Below, one piece after another: positions 46,448 to 57,768 of a DNA stretch of 62,831 bases. Below the pieces are notes generated by a model, which saw only the letters and a list, made by a program, of their open reading frames with translations, was not told the DNA's origin and did not search any database. Location of the stretch: assembly GCA_003024175.1 (NCBI GenBank), contig MDYQ01000166.1, positions 1-62,831 on the forward strand. The letters are read 5' to 3'. The position numbers were made by a program, and so were the translations under genes. Positions within the stretch are counted from its first letter, which is position 1, and each line of letters opens with the position of its first letter. Source of the DNA: Planoprotostelium fungivorum (lineage: Eukaryota > Evosea > Variosea > Cavosteliida > Cavosteliaceae).

Positions 46448-47700
46448 ATGAATAACACACTAGACCCCTCCGAAGCACTTCCCGCAGAGGTATTTGTTCA
46501 CATATTGACATGGTTGAAGGAGAAGGATATACGAAGGTACGAAGAGTCTATCCCACGTGTTTCGACCTAAACCCTCGTCAGCTGTTCTCAAGTCAACACC
46601 ATATGGAGATCGGCCACCACAGAACATGCCATTTGGCAGAACTTGTGCGACCAGTTATGGGACGATAAGGTGATATACCCAACGCTCACATTAGACATTC
46701 CAATCATCCATGATGTTCACGTCGACAGGTATATGTTCCAAAAGAATACAGAGAGATGAGAATGACCGACCCATATAACGCTTACAAAGAGTCCATCAAA
46801 GACTCCACCCGAGACACCATCACTGAAGAGGTAATTCGTCTATCAAACACCCCGCATTGACATGAAGAAGGAACTCCTCGAATTTGAGTGGTTCTTCCGC
46901 TTCAAAGAGGACCCTGGAGCGTGGTACTCTGATGGCGATCCATGGATACAAGGCAGAACACCTTCCATGCACAAATATCAGAAAGGTACTCCCCTCCTCC
47001 GCCCTTCATCTTTTACCTCTTCCAGCATCTCATCTTCTGACATCACCAGGTGGTGGCATCCGCATAGAAGGAGATTTCTCGGGGGCAGCACCGAATCGCC
47101 GGAAGTGGAGGTGGCTGGAAGATGAAGAGCTGGAAAGAGGTACCTCATGCATGTCCGCCGTGCCATCTCATCGTCGCAGGTTCTTGGGTACAGATCTGTC
47201 ACTATCCATCCTACAAGATATTCCGCACGTCCAATTGGGGGTGGATGCAGCAGAGCGAGCTGGCCATACTCCTCAGCTTCCCCATGCCGCTCAGAGGTGA
47301 GATTCTCATCGTCTCTCGCATGTCCTCCACGTGATCTGATAATGAGCCGTAGGTGCATGTGAAGGTGAAGAATATGAAGACGATAACCTTCCGCCCATTC
47401 CAGTGCGTGTGAACAAATTGATCGATCTCATTTCGTCAGGAACTTCCCAGATTCAGAAATCACCCTCTTGGATTGTTCAGCAGCAACGAGCAACTGCCAG
47501 ACACGCTCATCAACTTCCTCTTACAACACGTCGGTCAGTTGCCGCTGGGCTTCACCTTTGTAGACAACGACCACGAGTACGTCCTTCACACGGACCAGAT
47601 GGATGAAGATGATGAAGACGATGAAGACATGGAAGAAGAGGAAGAAGAGGATGAAGAGGATGAAGAGGAGGAGATGGACGATGATGCATTGGGTGAGTAA
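46448..47700 (+). CDS. F-box protein, right copy with altered acidic tail
   Basis: Mirror of 3724-4991. The body is the same. The acidic tail is irregular Glu/Asp (MDEDDEDDEDMEEEEEEDEE) instead of the 21-nt repeat array and is five residues shorter. The joins resolved on this copy include a 31-nt intron before ELPRFRNHPLGLF. Confidence 0.8.
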
Positions 47701-47854
47701 TAAATGAAATGATTGTTGATCAAGTGCAGAGAGTGAAGAAGAATCGAGCTCGTTTAGCGATGAGAAAATGCATTAGTCGATAAATACAAACAGTTATTTT
47801 ATTCAAGGCCGCACCAATTTTTTTGTACTGGTTGAGGTAACCGCATCAGCATCT

Positions 47855-47926
47855 GGCTCCTTGGCCAAGTTGGCAAGGCGCTTCCCTAGTAAGGAAGAGA
47901 TCACGAGTTCGAGTCTCGTAGGAGCC
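47855..47926 (+). tRNA. trnT-AGT: tRNA-Thr (AGT)
   Basis: Identical to the other copies; the partner of 3507-3578. A T-rich terminator and the conserved 3'-flank element (GCAACAGATGCGATTCTTAT) follow. Confidence 0.97.
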
Positions 47927-48374
47927 TTTCTTTTTCTTTTACTGACGTCGAAGGCCTTCCGTTTCTTCAGAACAGCAACAGATGCGATTCTTATGAAGCG
48001 CCTCGAGGAGATAAATCTTCCTTTTCTCTCGGATGTGGAAAACTACGATGACAAGGTCAAGATAAAGACATTTCTCAACCAGTCTTTATGCACTCAGAGG
48101 TCGAGGTCATATCCTTCTTGATAGGATATTGTGGGGTTTGTTTGGGTTGATACGATAAATGAGGTGGCGGTTCAGATGAAATCATGTGATCGTAGACGGA
48201 AGATGCCGCGTACAAACTTGCTTGTTCTCCGATTAACAACTTTTGCACCCCCTTTCCGACCGTAAAGGAGGTCAGTTCTCCAAATTGGTATCATGATCTT
48301 ACAACTTCCGATAGATCACACCGATCGAACGTGCTATACACCGTGCGAAAAGTACGGACTATGAAAACCCCACC
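47927..48374. other. Diverged intergenic block, tRNA-Thr to aquaporin, right copy
   Basis: About 450 bp, roughly 80 bp longer than left 3140-3506. Alignable blocks (the tRNA flank, CGATTAACAACTTTTGCACC, ATACACCGTGCGAAAAGTAC) are separated by unalignable ones. No gene is seen. Confidence 0.55.
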
Positions 48375-49978
48375 GTGTTTCATCCACGGGATCACACTCT
48401 GGATCTGAAAGGAGAAGGACAGAACGCAGCGACATCATCACATCACGGACGAATCATGGAATCACACGCGGTAACGACGTCGCTCTTGGAAGAGCAACAA
48501 CATTTTTCAGAACACAAGTCCAAGTGGGCGAGGTTCACATCCTCCTTCTCTCCCAAACAGCTACAGAAATCACAAGCTTTCACTGTCACTGCCGCCAGAC
48601 AGTACTGTGCCGAGATATTGGGAACCCTCCTCTTCGTGTACGTGGGGACAGGTGAGTTTTCATGCGTATGCGATGTCTGAAAGAGCGTCTCAGGAACCGT
48701 TGTGGCATTAGCGGCAAAGGATTCTCTCAATGCGGCATCAACGAACACGTGCATAGCTCTTTCGTTCGGTTTTGGAGTAGCATGCATGGTGTATGCGACA
48801 GCAAATGTCTCCGGAGGTGAGCAGACATCGCAATGATATTGAACGAAATTCAAAGTGCTCAATCGAATACAGGGCATCTCAACCCCGCTATTACGATAGC
48901 TTTCATGTGCACAGGTAACATCGATATTGTCCGTGGTCTCTTCTACATTATCAGCCAGTGCATCGGATCGATCGCAGCCGCAGGATTGATTCGAGCCACA
49001 ACACCACCTGACAGTGAGTTCGAGTGTCTTCGAGACGATGTGAAGTGACGTCAGGTTGGGAGATCGTCTCGGGCGGTGCCACCATCTTGGGTCGCGGTAT
49101 CACGGTCACTCAGGGAGTCTTCTTAGAAGTCATCATCACCTACATGCTCATCTTCACCGTCTTTGGAACCGTCCAGCTTCGCAACAGTGAGACGTTGATG
49201 ACATCATCACACGTCGTTGACTCGATCAGGTTCTACTGGTATGGGTAAGTTGGCCGGTCTGGCCATCGGCCTCGCCGTCTTAGTCAGCCACACCTTTGGA
49301 CAATCATTCACGGGTCCAAGCATGAACCCCGCGAGATCTCTCGGACCTGCCATTGTCTTCTCGCAGTGGGCTTATCACTGGATCTATTGGGTGGTGAGTT
49401 CCTCTACGATACGTGATGACGTATGATGACGTGAATCAGGGTCCCATATCGGGTGGACTCTTGGCAGCCATCACGTACCAGTTTGTACTCCAACCAGAGG
49501 ACAAGGAGAAGGCAGATGTGAAGTACAGGAAGAAACTGGCCGCCAAGCAACAGAAGGCCCTGCAGAAGCAACAGCGGTTGAGCGCTAGAACTGCGAGAAG
49601 GCACGGGTGAGACACTCTCATGCGACATCGTCTAAACGTGAGGACAGATCGAAGAGAGGCTTCTTCTCTCACAACGATAATCCAGAAGTCTACCAGTCTA
49701 TCAATCCGGTGGGCCCAGCTCTCATGGACGGAGGATTGGCACCGGTGATCGTGGACGGGGAGGTGCAAGGGATGGTGAGTGTGGTAGACTCTGCCTCCTG
49801 CTCACGGTAATTGCAGGGGAACGTGCCGATGGACTTGGACAGGAGAGACTCGATGGACAGGGACGACTTCACGATGGATGCTGGAGAGGCCGTGGGGCAA
49901 TATCACTTGGAGGATCCAAATTTCCATCCTGAACTGGATAATGTCATCGTGGACCCCGCCACCACTCGAATTCTGTAA
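48375..49978 (+). CDS. Aquaporin, right copy
   Basis: Mirror of 1536-3139. Exons on this strand are 48375-48651, 48694-48816, 48873-49013, 49055-49186, 49230-49393, 49440-49606, 49648-49774 and 49817-49978, joining to 430 residues with both NPA motifs. Confidence 0.93.
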
Positions 49979-50108
49979 AATAGTCTTGAATGTATTCTGT
50001 CTCTCACAACTTCGTTTTTCGTGGTATGGATGCATCATATCATAGATTACGACATTTAACAAAGAGTTGTTCGAGATTAGATAGGATGTATTCACTGTCA
50101 TCTTCGGT

Positions 50109-51040
50109 TTATTCTTTCTTGTCGGTCACTTGTACCGTCCAGACAGCATCATCAGCTCTGGGCTTAACACCGAGCAGCATCGAGATGCTGTTCTCCATTC
50201 TCTTCCAAAATCCAATCGATCCTGTTCTCATGTCAACCGGTGTCTCTGATCGACGGATATCATCTCGTAATTACGAAGAAGGAAAGAAGATCTGTGCAGT
50301 TTCGATGTTCATACCTAATACAGGGTTGAGCCATCCGGTGGTGATACAGTAGTATCTGTCGAAGGGAGTGTGGTGGTGAAGCTGATGATCTTTCTTGGAC
50401 AACAGAAAGTGGCTGTTCTGTAGGAGATTGATCCAGCCGGGTGCTTGTCTCATGTGCGCCCATTTGTGGATCTACATTCGTCTCAGAAGCGTTCTCAACA
50501 TCTCTCTCAATTATGTCTCACCTGATTTGTGAGGGAGATCCAGATGGCAGTCGAACAGAGAAAAGAGATGACAAAGATCTCCCCGAGGTCACCCTTGGGT
50601 GTGTGTAGAGCCAGGAGAAAGAGGATGGGTAAAGTGGTCAAGCAGTTGTCGCCGTTGGTCTCTACCATATCATGCATGGTGATACGAAAGGGGTCTACGT
50701 GGTGCTCTCTGAATGAGCGAATGAAAGTCTCTCCTACGAAGGGAGTTTCTAAACCACCCCAAGTGTCGGCGCCCCAATGTACCAATCCGGAATAGATGTC
50801 GGCTAGCACCATACCCGCGAAGAGGGCGATTATGATGATGGGTAGAGCCAAAGAGGTAATGACACCAGCCAGATTATAGACCGTCATTGAGATAAATAGG
50901 ACGAAGAGGCCAATGGACACATATTCTCCCATTCGCTTCTTCCATGTGTACTTCTCTGCTAAGATGGCAGCATTCTGCTTTCTCAGAGTGAATGTGGATG
51001 CCGTTGAAGGCACGGGAGAAGAGCTGACCACGTCGGGCAT
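50109..51040 (-). CDS. PEDS1: Plasmanylethanolamine desaturase, right copy
   Basis: Mirror of 474-1405; exons 50522-51040, 50315-50471 and 50109-50245 give the same 270-residue protein. Confidence 0.95.
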
Positions 51041-51450
51041 TGTGATGAGGGTTCTCTTGACGAGCCCTTGAATAAATGCGGAAAGAGAAGGAAAGGTGTG
51101 GTTTCCCTGTCAGCCTTTTTACCGTTAAATCCGATCCTAGATGTCGTCGCACTCCAGAGCTCACGTACAACCACACAGAGATCACGCTCGCCTGCACATA
51201 ACCCAGCAGAGAATGTACACATGACAACAGAACATCGATCGGTAGCTATTGGAGTTTTTGCGTGAATGGATCATCAGGGTGGACTAAGAACAATTCAACA
51301 CATGTTGAACTGAATGAATATCCGAGTCCTGAGGGTGGTGTCTTCTCTTTTCAATGAAGGGCTACGTTGCTAGAAATAAAATGGAGTTGTGGTGTTGTAA
51401 TTGACCAAAGTTCATCGAAACACGGTACAAGCGAGGGGCCGATCTGCACC
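51041..51450. promoter_or_regulatory. Divergent intergenic region PEDS1/VPS45, right copy
   Basis: The 410 bp between the two divergent start codons, identical as far as I compared to 64-473. No gene is seen inside. Confidence 0.5.
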
Positions 51451-53921
51451 ATGGACTTTAGAAACTCAGGAATGGATGTCATACAGGCCGTCCAGGACTA
51501 CATTACAAAGATGCTGTCCAACATCCCTGGTATGAAGGTGTTCCTCTTGGACAAAGAGACAGTAAGTCGCTCAACATTATGATTGAATAGAGGGGTTACA
51601 TATCGCGAACATTTTCAGACCGAATCATTCCATTGATTGATTCTCCAGATGAGCATCGTCTCCATGGTATTCTCACATTCACAAGTCCTTCAGAAAGAGG
51701 TGAAATCCATCCGCTCATCCCTCTTTCGATGGTCGGTTGATCGACATCAGGTGTTCCTCTTCGAGCTGTTGGACGGAAAAAATCGGGCACCGATGCAACA
51801 CCTGAAAGCCATATGCTTCCTCAGACCCACCGCCGAAAACAGAGACACTCTCGTTCAAGAATTCAAATCACCGAAATACGGAGAGTATCACTTGTGTGAG
51901 TTCTAAAGACACGAGACTGTGTCTATGTGAAAAGATGAGAGTGTCTGACATTCGAAGTCTTCTCGAACACGATCCCTCACGGTTGGATCGAAGAGCTCGC
52001 CGGTGCCGATTCCATGGAGTGCGTTCACGGAATTCAAGAGTACTTTGCGGATTATTATCCCATCAACAACGACTTGCTCTCTCTCAACCTCAAACCCGTG
52101 AGTCCACTCTTCCTCTCTTCACGCCACCATCACATCAACATCACCATCACGCGAACATCACATTACACACATCGACTCTCGATGAAATGTGTGACGTCGA
52201 ACAGGTGGTATCTCCTCAGCAGGACAATTGGTCCATACTGAACGAGAGAATGGCCGAAGGTGAATGGAAAACCATCCATCGCTGATGATGAACAGGACTC
52301 GCATCCATCGTCTTATCGCTCAAGAGACAGCCAGTCATACGTTACTCTGCTCGCTCCGATGTTGCAGAGCGTGTGACGAGAGAATTTCAGAGAAGAGTGA
52401 AGGCCGATCAAGGTGATCGCGATGGTCGATCGAGCTGACAATGTCAGCCTTCTTCCATTTTATGAAATCAGAGCAACCCCTCCTGCTCATCATTGATCGA
52501 AGAGACGATCCCATCACACCACTGTTGACCCAGTGGACTTACCAAGCCATGGTACACGAGATCCTCAACATTGACAACAACACGGTGACGGTGGAAGGTG
52601 AATAGAGAGAGAAGGTCTCGCTCAATGGAATAGGAGCCAGCAAGAAACCAGAGAAGATGGTCTTGTCTTCGATGCAAGACGATTGGTACAAGAAAGCCAT
52701 GTACATGAACTACGGAGACCTCGGTGTGAAAGTGAAGGACGAGCTGGTGACGGAATACCAGACACAGACGAAGAAGAACCAGACGATCGAGTCCATCGGT
52801 GAGAAGAGGAGAAGAGAGAGAGTTGACGCAGATAGACGACATCAAGAGATTCGTGGAGGAGTATTCAGAGTTTAAAAAGTTGGCTGGCCACGTGACGAAG
52901 CACGTCACCCTGTTGGGAGAGTTGGATAAGAAGATCAAGGAGAGGAGACTCTTGAAGGCATCAGAGGTCGAGCAGGTGTGTGGATGATGATGGTTCTGTC
53001 GTGTGATGGCTCATCGTGTGACAGTCTCTGGCATGCGAGACGGATCATTCGAGCCATGTCAATGTGAGTCGATCAGAACAACATAGAAGATAAGAATGAG
53101 GAAATAAGATAAGGAGATAAGAATGAGGAGATAAGATAAGGATAAGAAAGAGTAGAAAGAGAAGACTGACGATATAAGGATGTGAGGAACCTGATCGAGA
53201 GCGGAGAGCTGCGATCCCACGAGATGATCCGACTGATCATGCTCTATGCCATCCGCTACGAAGATTACCCCGCACACGAAACGGAGTCCCTTCGTCAAGT
53301 CCTAGTCGAGAGGTACTCGGGAGACGGACCGAACAGAGTCACACAGCAGCAACTCCACGTGAGATTCCTCACCCGACGATCACTGACCCCACTAGGCCTT
53401 AGACAGTGTCCTCCGATACGGTGGAAAGAGATCTCGCAGTGGTGAACTCTTTGGTGGACCAAAGAACTTGACCTCGTTCGTCAATAACTTGAGGAGGGAG
53501 ATGAAGGGGGTGGAGAACATCTACACTCAACACAAGCCTTACTTGAAGTCGGTCATCGAGCAGGTGAGGAAGAGGAAGAGAGAGACACTGAAGGGTGCAG
53601 GCTGTTGCGGGAAGACTGAAGGAGACCGATTACGCGTTCGGAGCTTCGCAGCAGGCCGGTCAACCGTGAGTGGACCTCACGGGAAGGAGCTAACAAAGAC
53701 AGCCCCCGACACATCATCATCTTCATGGTGGGAGGTGCGACGTACGAGGAGGCGTGCCTGGTCCACGAATTCAACAGCCAACCGAACGGACCGAAAGTCT
53801 TATTGGCGGGAACCAAGATGCTCAACTCGGAGAGGTGCGACTCGTTCTTTATCTCGACTGACTCGTTCGTCGCAGTTTCGTTGCTGACATGGCTTACTTC
53901 CACTCTGTCATCCGTGGATAA
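51451..53921 (+). CDS. VPS45: VPS45, Sec1/Munc18 family
   Basis: A complete multi-exon gene that starts inside the right arm and leaves it at 51513. SM proteins bind syntaxins and drive SNARE assembly; VPS45 works in trans-Golgi to endosome traffic. Sequence matches in order: [75 protein letters not shown], and near the end [18 protein letters not shown]. The last exon, joined across an intron, ends [14 protein letters not shown] with stop at 53921. Confidence 0.92.
53088..53165 (+). repeat. GATAAG-rich low-complexity repeat in a VPS45 intron
   Basis: The intron repeats purine-rich GATAAGAATGAGGA-type units on the plus strand for about 80 bp. It is probably a simple repeat without function. 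Confidence 0.7.
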
Positions 53922-54114
53922 TCGATAAAACCTCTCATTTGATGTCTTCTCCTTCTCTCAACGTGTCTGCTTCTCTTTACAATGGGTTTGGGGTTCGTCC
54001 CGAAAAGATGGAACGAAGGAAAAGATAAGGCGAGATCCGATATGGAAGATCGGTTTAAAGGGCAATGTGAGCAGAAAGAGATTACAGAGAATAACTGTAT
54101 TCTAATAATATGGT

Positions 54115-54355
54115 TTAAAGGATAGTGCACACTCCTCCTGCCTTGACCTTGAAAGGGTTTGGCTGTGTGCATGCGGGATCGAAGGGGTCGTCCACTTTAG
54201 CGCAAAAAGCAACCAGACTGAGGTTCATTAGTCTTCTCTTAAGAGACTCCTCAGACTCACTCCGCACAGGCCTCTGAAACTTTGATACGTGAGCGAACCA
54301 GATCTTGTTGCAGTTGTTGTTGTTGCTGCTGCAGTTGCTCTAATTGAGAGACCAT
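54115..54355 (-). CDS. Heterotrimeric G-protein gamma subunit
   Basis: Two exons (54355-54261, 54217-54115; 43-nt intron) join to 65 residues. A Gln-rich start (QLEQLQQ) is followed by RSRIKVSEACADLVAFC, the GGL helix, then DDPFDPACTQPNPFK, the conserved NPF element, and the C-terminal CAAX box CTIL, whose Leu predicts geranylgeranylation. The subunit would pair with a G-beta at the plasma membrane for chemosensory signalling. It is too short to stand out as an open frame, but length, order and CAAX box all match. Confidence 0.9.
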
Positions 54356-54587
54356 GTTTGGAAGATGATGCGATGTGGGAGCTCGCGGGTTTGTTTTCGG
54401 TTGAGAGATATAAAAATATTATGTTTTAATCTGAAATTCGTTGGAATTAATCGACCTGGAGATCTGAATGGATGGAAGTTGTGGGAATGAGAGGAGCTTT
54501 CTATCTATGCGCCCACCAGCGTTCACATTGTTTAGACGAAGAGAAGTGCGGTATTTTTGTGACAGGAAATGACGACCCAAAAATAGT

Positions 54588-54596
54588 TATATAAAT
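54588..54596 (+). promoter_or_regulatory. Probable TATA box of the EF-hand gene
   Basis: TATATAAAT lies about 55 bp upstream of the start codon at 54648, in the short gap between the divergent G-gamma gene and this one. Assignment rests on position only. Confidence 0.4.
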
Positions 54597-54647
54597 CCTC
54601 GGAACCGCTGCATGAGGGCCTCTTTTCACAGGCTCTGAGCTCGCGAG

Positions 54648-56355
54648 ATGTTCGATCGTTATGGACGTGGCATTATCACGTGGAATGAATTTAGGTGTGT
54701 TGTGCTTTCGATGTAAATCATCGGCTCACATCGATCCAGTGCTGTGATGCGTTCTTTGGGGGTGAGAGAATATGGATCGGATGCATACTGACAGATTGAA
54801 TGAAGCTTCCCGATATAACCGCACCGATGTTGCAACGAGCGAAGATGGAGGTGACCCCACAGACTTCACCTGGACTAGATAACAAAGAACTGCAAAAATT
54901 ACTGCACAGTGACGAGATGCATCACGCCTTAGATTACACATTCAACAAACATAACAGCACCTACAACATACGTGTGGTCAAGAAGGTTATATCCACTTTG
55001 GTCACGGGGGCTCTGACGTGAGGAGAGTGCATACCCAGATCACTGACATCGGAGAAGCATCGATGAGCTGAGAGAGGCTCGCATGAGTTTCATGCTATAT
55101 GAGGGAGAATTATGCAGCGGGATCCCGCTCGATGAGGCCTCTGTGTTGTCATCACTGCGCGTGACCGGGAAGGCCATCGCTCCGAAAAAGCTCCAGGAAT
55201 GGATCAAACAATTGATACCGGACGTACCAGGCCGTGTACAATTGTACGAATTTTGTGACCTCATCAAGTTGTGAGTGACAAACTACGATGGAGCATTACG
55301 TTTACCAGCATAGGTGCGAGAGGAAGGACGAAGTGAAGAAGGGGGTTGATAACACAGCGATGAACATCGACAAGAGCCAAACAGGGTTATATAGGGTGTG
55401 TGTTTCTCAGTGATGATTCTAAGACGTTTCAGTTGACTGACTCGAGTTTTTTGTTAACTCCAGATCAAAAATTGCATCGTAAGATGGATGATGATTACGA
55501 GGTACAGGTTAAATGTTTCTGTATCTCCTGATCTTTTGCTCAGGTGATCGTGAATCAGCTCCAATCGCAACAAATCATGCCAAAGGAGAAACATTCGAAG
55601 GATGCCTCTAAAAACACATCGAAAGAGAAGGTGGGCTTCGATCGTGAGGAAAGAATGACCATTTTTAGAACGGAGGCAGAATAGAGAATCACCAAGAAGA
55701 ATACATGTTGATGAAGTCTGCAGTGATAGAATCGAATGATAGACTCAAAGTTGGTAATGCGAGTCGAAGGATGCACTGATCGGTGAAATCAGGGCAAGAA
55801 GACGAATCAAATCAAGAGAACGAATTCAACACTCCCCATTTCGATCGACAAGCCGAACGGCGGGAAATCAGGCTCAGCGTATGCAGTTCCACACACGGCA
55901 CCCGCGTCTTTTCTCTTCGATCACTCGTCACGAAACAACAAGGACAGCCTCGAGGAGGACCGTATCCTAGCATCTCAGATCACCTTGTTTACATTCACCT
56001 TAATTTTCTACAGAATTCAAGGCTATATCTGATGGTCGAATGGCTGCGGCAGACATATTTCCAGAAGCCAAGGATGTGGGGATACCCAATCGATCCAGTT
56101 GGTCTAGAATTGAACCTTTTGTACAAACGAATCTATCGCCGAAGGAATCGAAGCAGGTGAGTTTCAATTGAACGGAATAGTCATTCACACCCTCAGAAAC
56201 CACGAAAGAAATCGAGCACCGCTCCCTCCTTCAAAAAACCGACGGCAGGGTTCCCCGACATCGGCGCGTGGAAACAAGAGAAGGCACCGCCCCCCGTGGC
56301 CCACAAGGTCAGGACCAATAGATCTGCCGACACGATCATTCGGCACGAGCTGTAA
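54648..56355 (+). CDS. EF-hand (calmodulin-like) protein with long disordered tail
   Basis: Multi-exon plus-strand gene. Exon 1 gives MFDRYGRGIITWNEF and the next exon continues SAVMRSLG, closely matching a calmodulin EF-hand loop and exit helix, though the loop (D-Y-R-I-E) lacks some calcium ligands. Later come LREARMSFMLYEG and GRVQLYEFCDLIK, a second degenerate EF-hand pair. The following exons are polar and Lys/Ser-rich (KEKHSKDASKNTSKEK), and the gene ends KPRKKSSTAPSFKKPTAGF with stop at 56353-56355. It is probably a calcium-regulated or structural adaptor. Tail exon joins are less certain than the EF-hand part. Confidence 0.65.
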
Positions 56356-56378
56356 CGTCCCTTCCTCTTCTTTCTCCT

Positions 56379-57700
56379 TTATTCAGATGATTCACACGCT
56401 CCATCCGGCACATGAACGGGCTCCTTCGTGATCTTCTCTCCGTCTTCCATTCTCAGCCACGTGCTGAATCTCCCCAGAGACCCTCTATTGTGGATCTTGA
56501 TGATCCTCGCTCCCTTCTTCCACTCGTCTCCGTAACCACCGTGACCTCTCCACCTCAGCTGCGATGACCGAATGTGTCTCACCGGTGTGTCTGCCGTAGC
56601 ACAGTTTGACTCCCAGACGAGTTCCGCAGTAATCGTTTCCGTGATTGTGACCCACGAAGATTGCTGACACAGATTACATTTCGAATGATAATGTCTACTC
56701 ACCGGTGCCGCCGTTCTCTTGGAAGACACGAAACATTCCGGTGTTAACGCCTTGTGAGGCCACTTCTGTATCGTTCTGGTAGCCTGATGAACATGAGCGT
56801 CCGTCCCATCGATCGTGTCGATCGTGATCTCATGGTTCCACATTCCTCACCGTAGCTCGTGTTGCAATTCCACATGAGATCGTATTCGATGATGGGAATG
56901 TGGAAGAAGGCGAAGGAGGGCATGACTGATCCATCTTCCCCTGCGGAGAGTTTCATCTGTCTCTCCAACCATTCCACTTGATTCGGATAGAAGCAAGGTG
57001 CACCTGGCATCACTTATTTTCTAATATGATATTGAACTCACTTGAGTTAAGACAGGGAAGGTAGTTGGAGTCCATGAGATAGAGCATGAAGGTGGCCCCA
57101 GTGTGATCGTGGATGGGTAGTGCATAATTAGACACACCTTCGATGTCACTCGGTCCAAATTGAGATCTAGAGGAGGCATGGCTGACATCTTCCTGAGACG
57201 GTCACACCCTGACGTTTGTGGTGAAGAACATACTCTCATGAGATCAGTCCTAGTTCCATTGATGCCACTTGCAATGGGGCAGTGATTACCGAAAGCAGAG
57301 GCCCATTCGATTTTCCTCTTGATCATGGGAGAGAGTGCCATCCTCCAATATGTGGTGGCGTTGTCGACAATGTTGTTTCCTTCTTCGCCTGAGTTGATAA
57401 CACGAACCGATTCTCACCCGTGATAACATCGCCAGTCAATACGACAAGGTCTGGCTTTTCTTTGTCCAGAATGTAACTCATCACTCTTCACATCTGTCAA
57501 CAGAAGCGATCTTTGGATCATCACACTCACCGTAAAGAATCTTCGTCTTGCTTGGGCCCCCAATCAGTCTCTTCTGCCTCTCCAAAATGAAGATCCGAAA
57601 ATTGAGCTATTTTGAACGTTCCGTCTCTACGGAATCGAAGAGGTGGTCGATCGGCAAACGTTACCCACGTGAGGAGTGCGATGAGCAGCCAGTGACGCAT
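56379..57700 (-). CDS. Purple acid phosphatase-like metallophosphoesterase (PAP28/29, DCR2-like)
   Basis: Minus-strand gene with an N-terminal signal peptide (MRHWLLIALLTWVTFA) and then FKIAQFSDLHFGE, the first metal-binding motif. Further motifs are SAFGNHC, where the family has GNHD, and FVGHNHGND near the C-terminus, the His-x-His metal motif. The overall order matches single-domain purple acid phosphatases of the PAP28/29 and yeast Dcr2 type, secreted or vacuolar. The start codon is 68 bp from that of the divergent FPG gene. The Asp-to-Cys change could weaken or alter activity. Confidence 0.82.
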
Positions 57701-57768
57701 GATGCGAATTTTGAAAACTGAATTTTCGTCACACACATCACATCACATCACGTCACGCCTCCATTCAC

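Larger units (their letters stand above)
26816..51513. repeat. Right arm of giant inverted repeat
   Basis: This is the mirror copy of 1-24379, with all genes in the opposite orientation and order. Base 51513 pairs with base 1. Beyond that point the VPS45 gene continues in sequence with no partner in the window. Local length differences from the left arm sit at the F-box acidic repeat, around both tRNA-Thr genes, in the SNF2 N-terminal repeat, on both sides of the 5S gene and between prolyl oligopeptidase and ALKBH8. Confidence 0.97.

Noticed and set aside
53922-54114. Additional tRNA after VPS45
   Set aside because: The interval has purine-rich repeats (GGTTTAAAG twice) but no cloverleaf.
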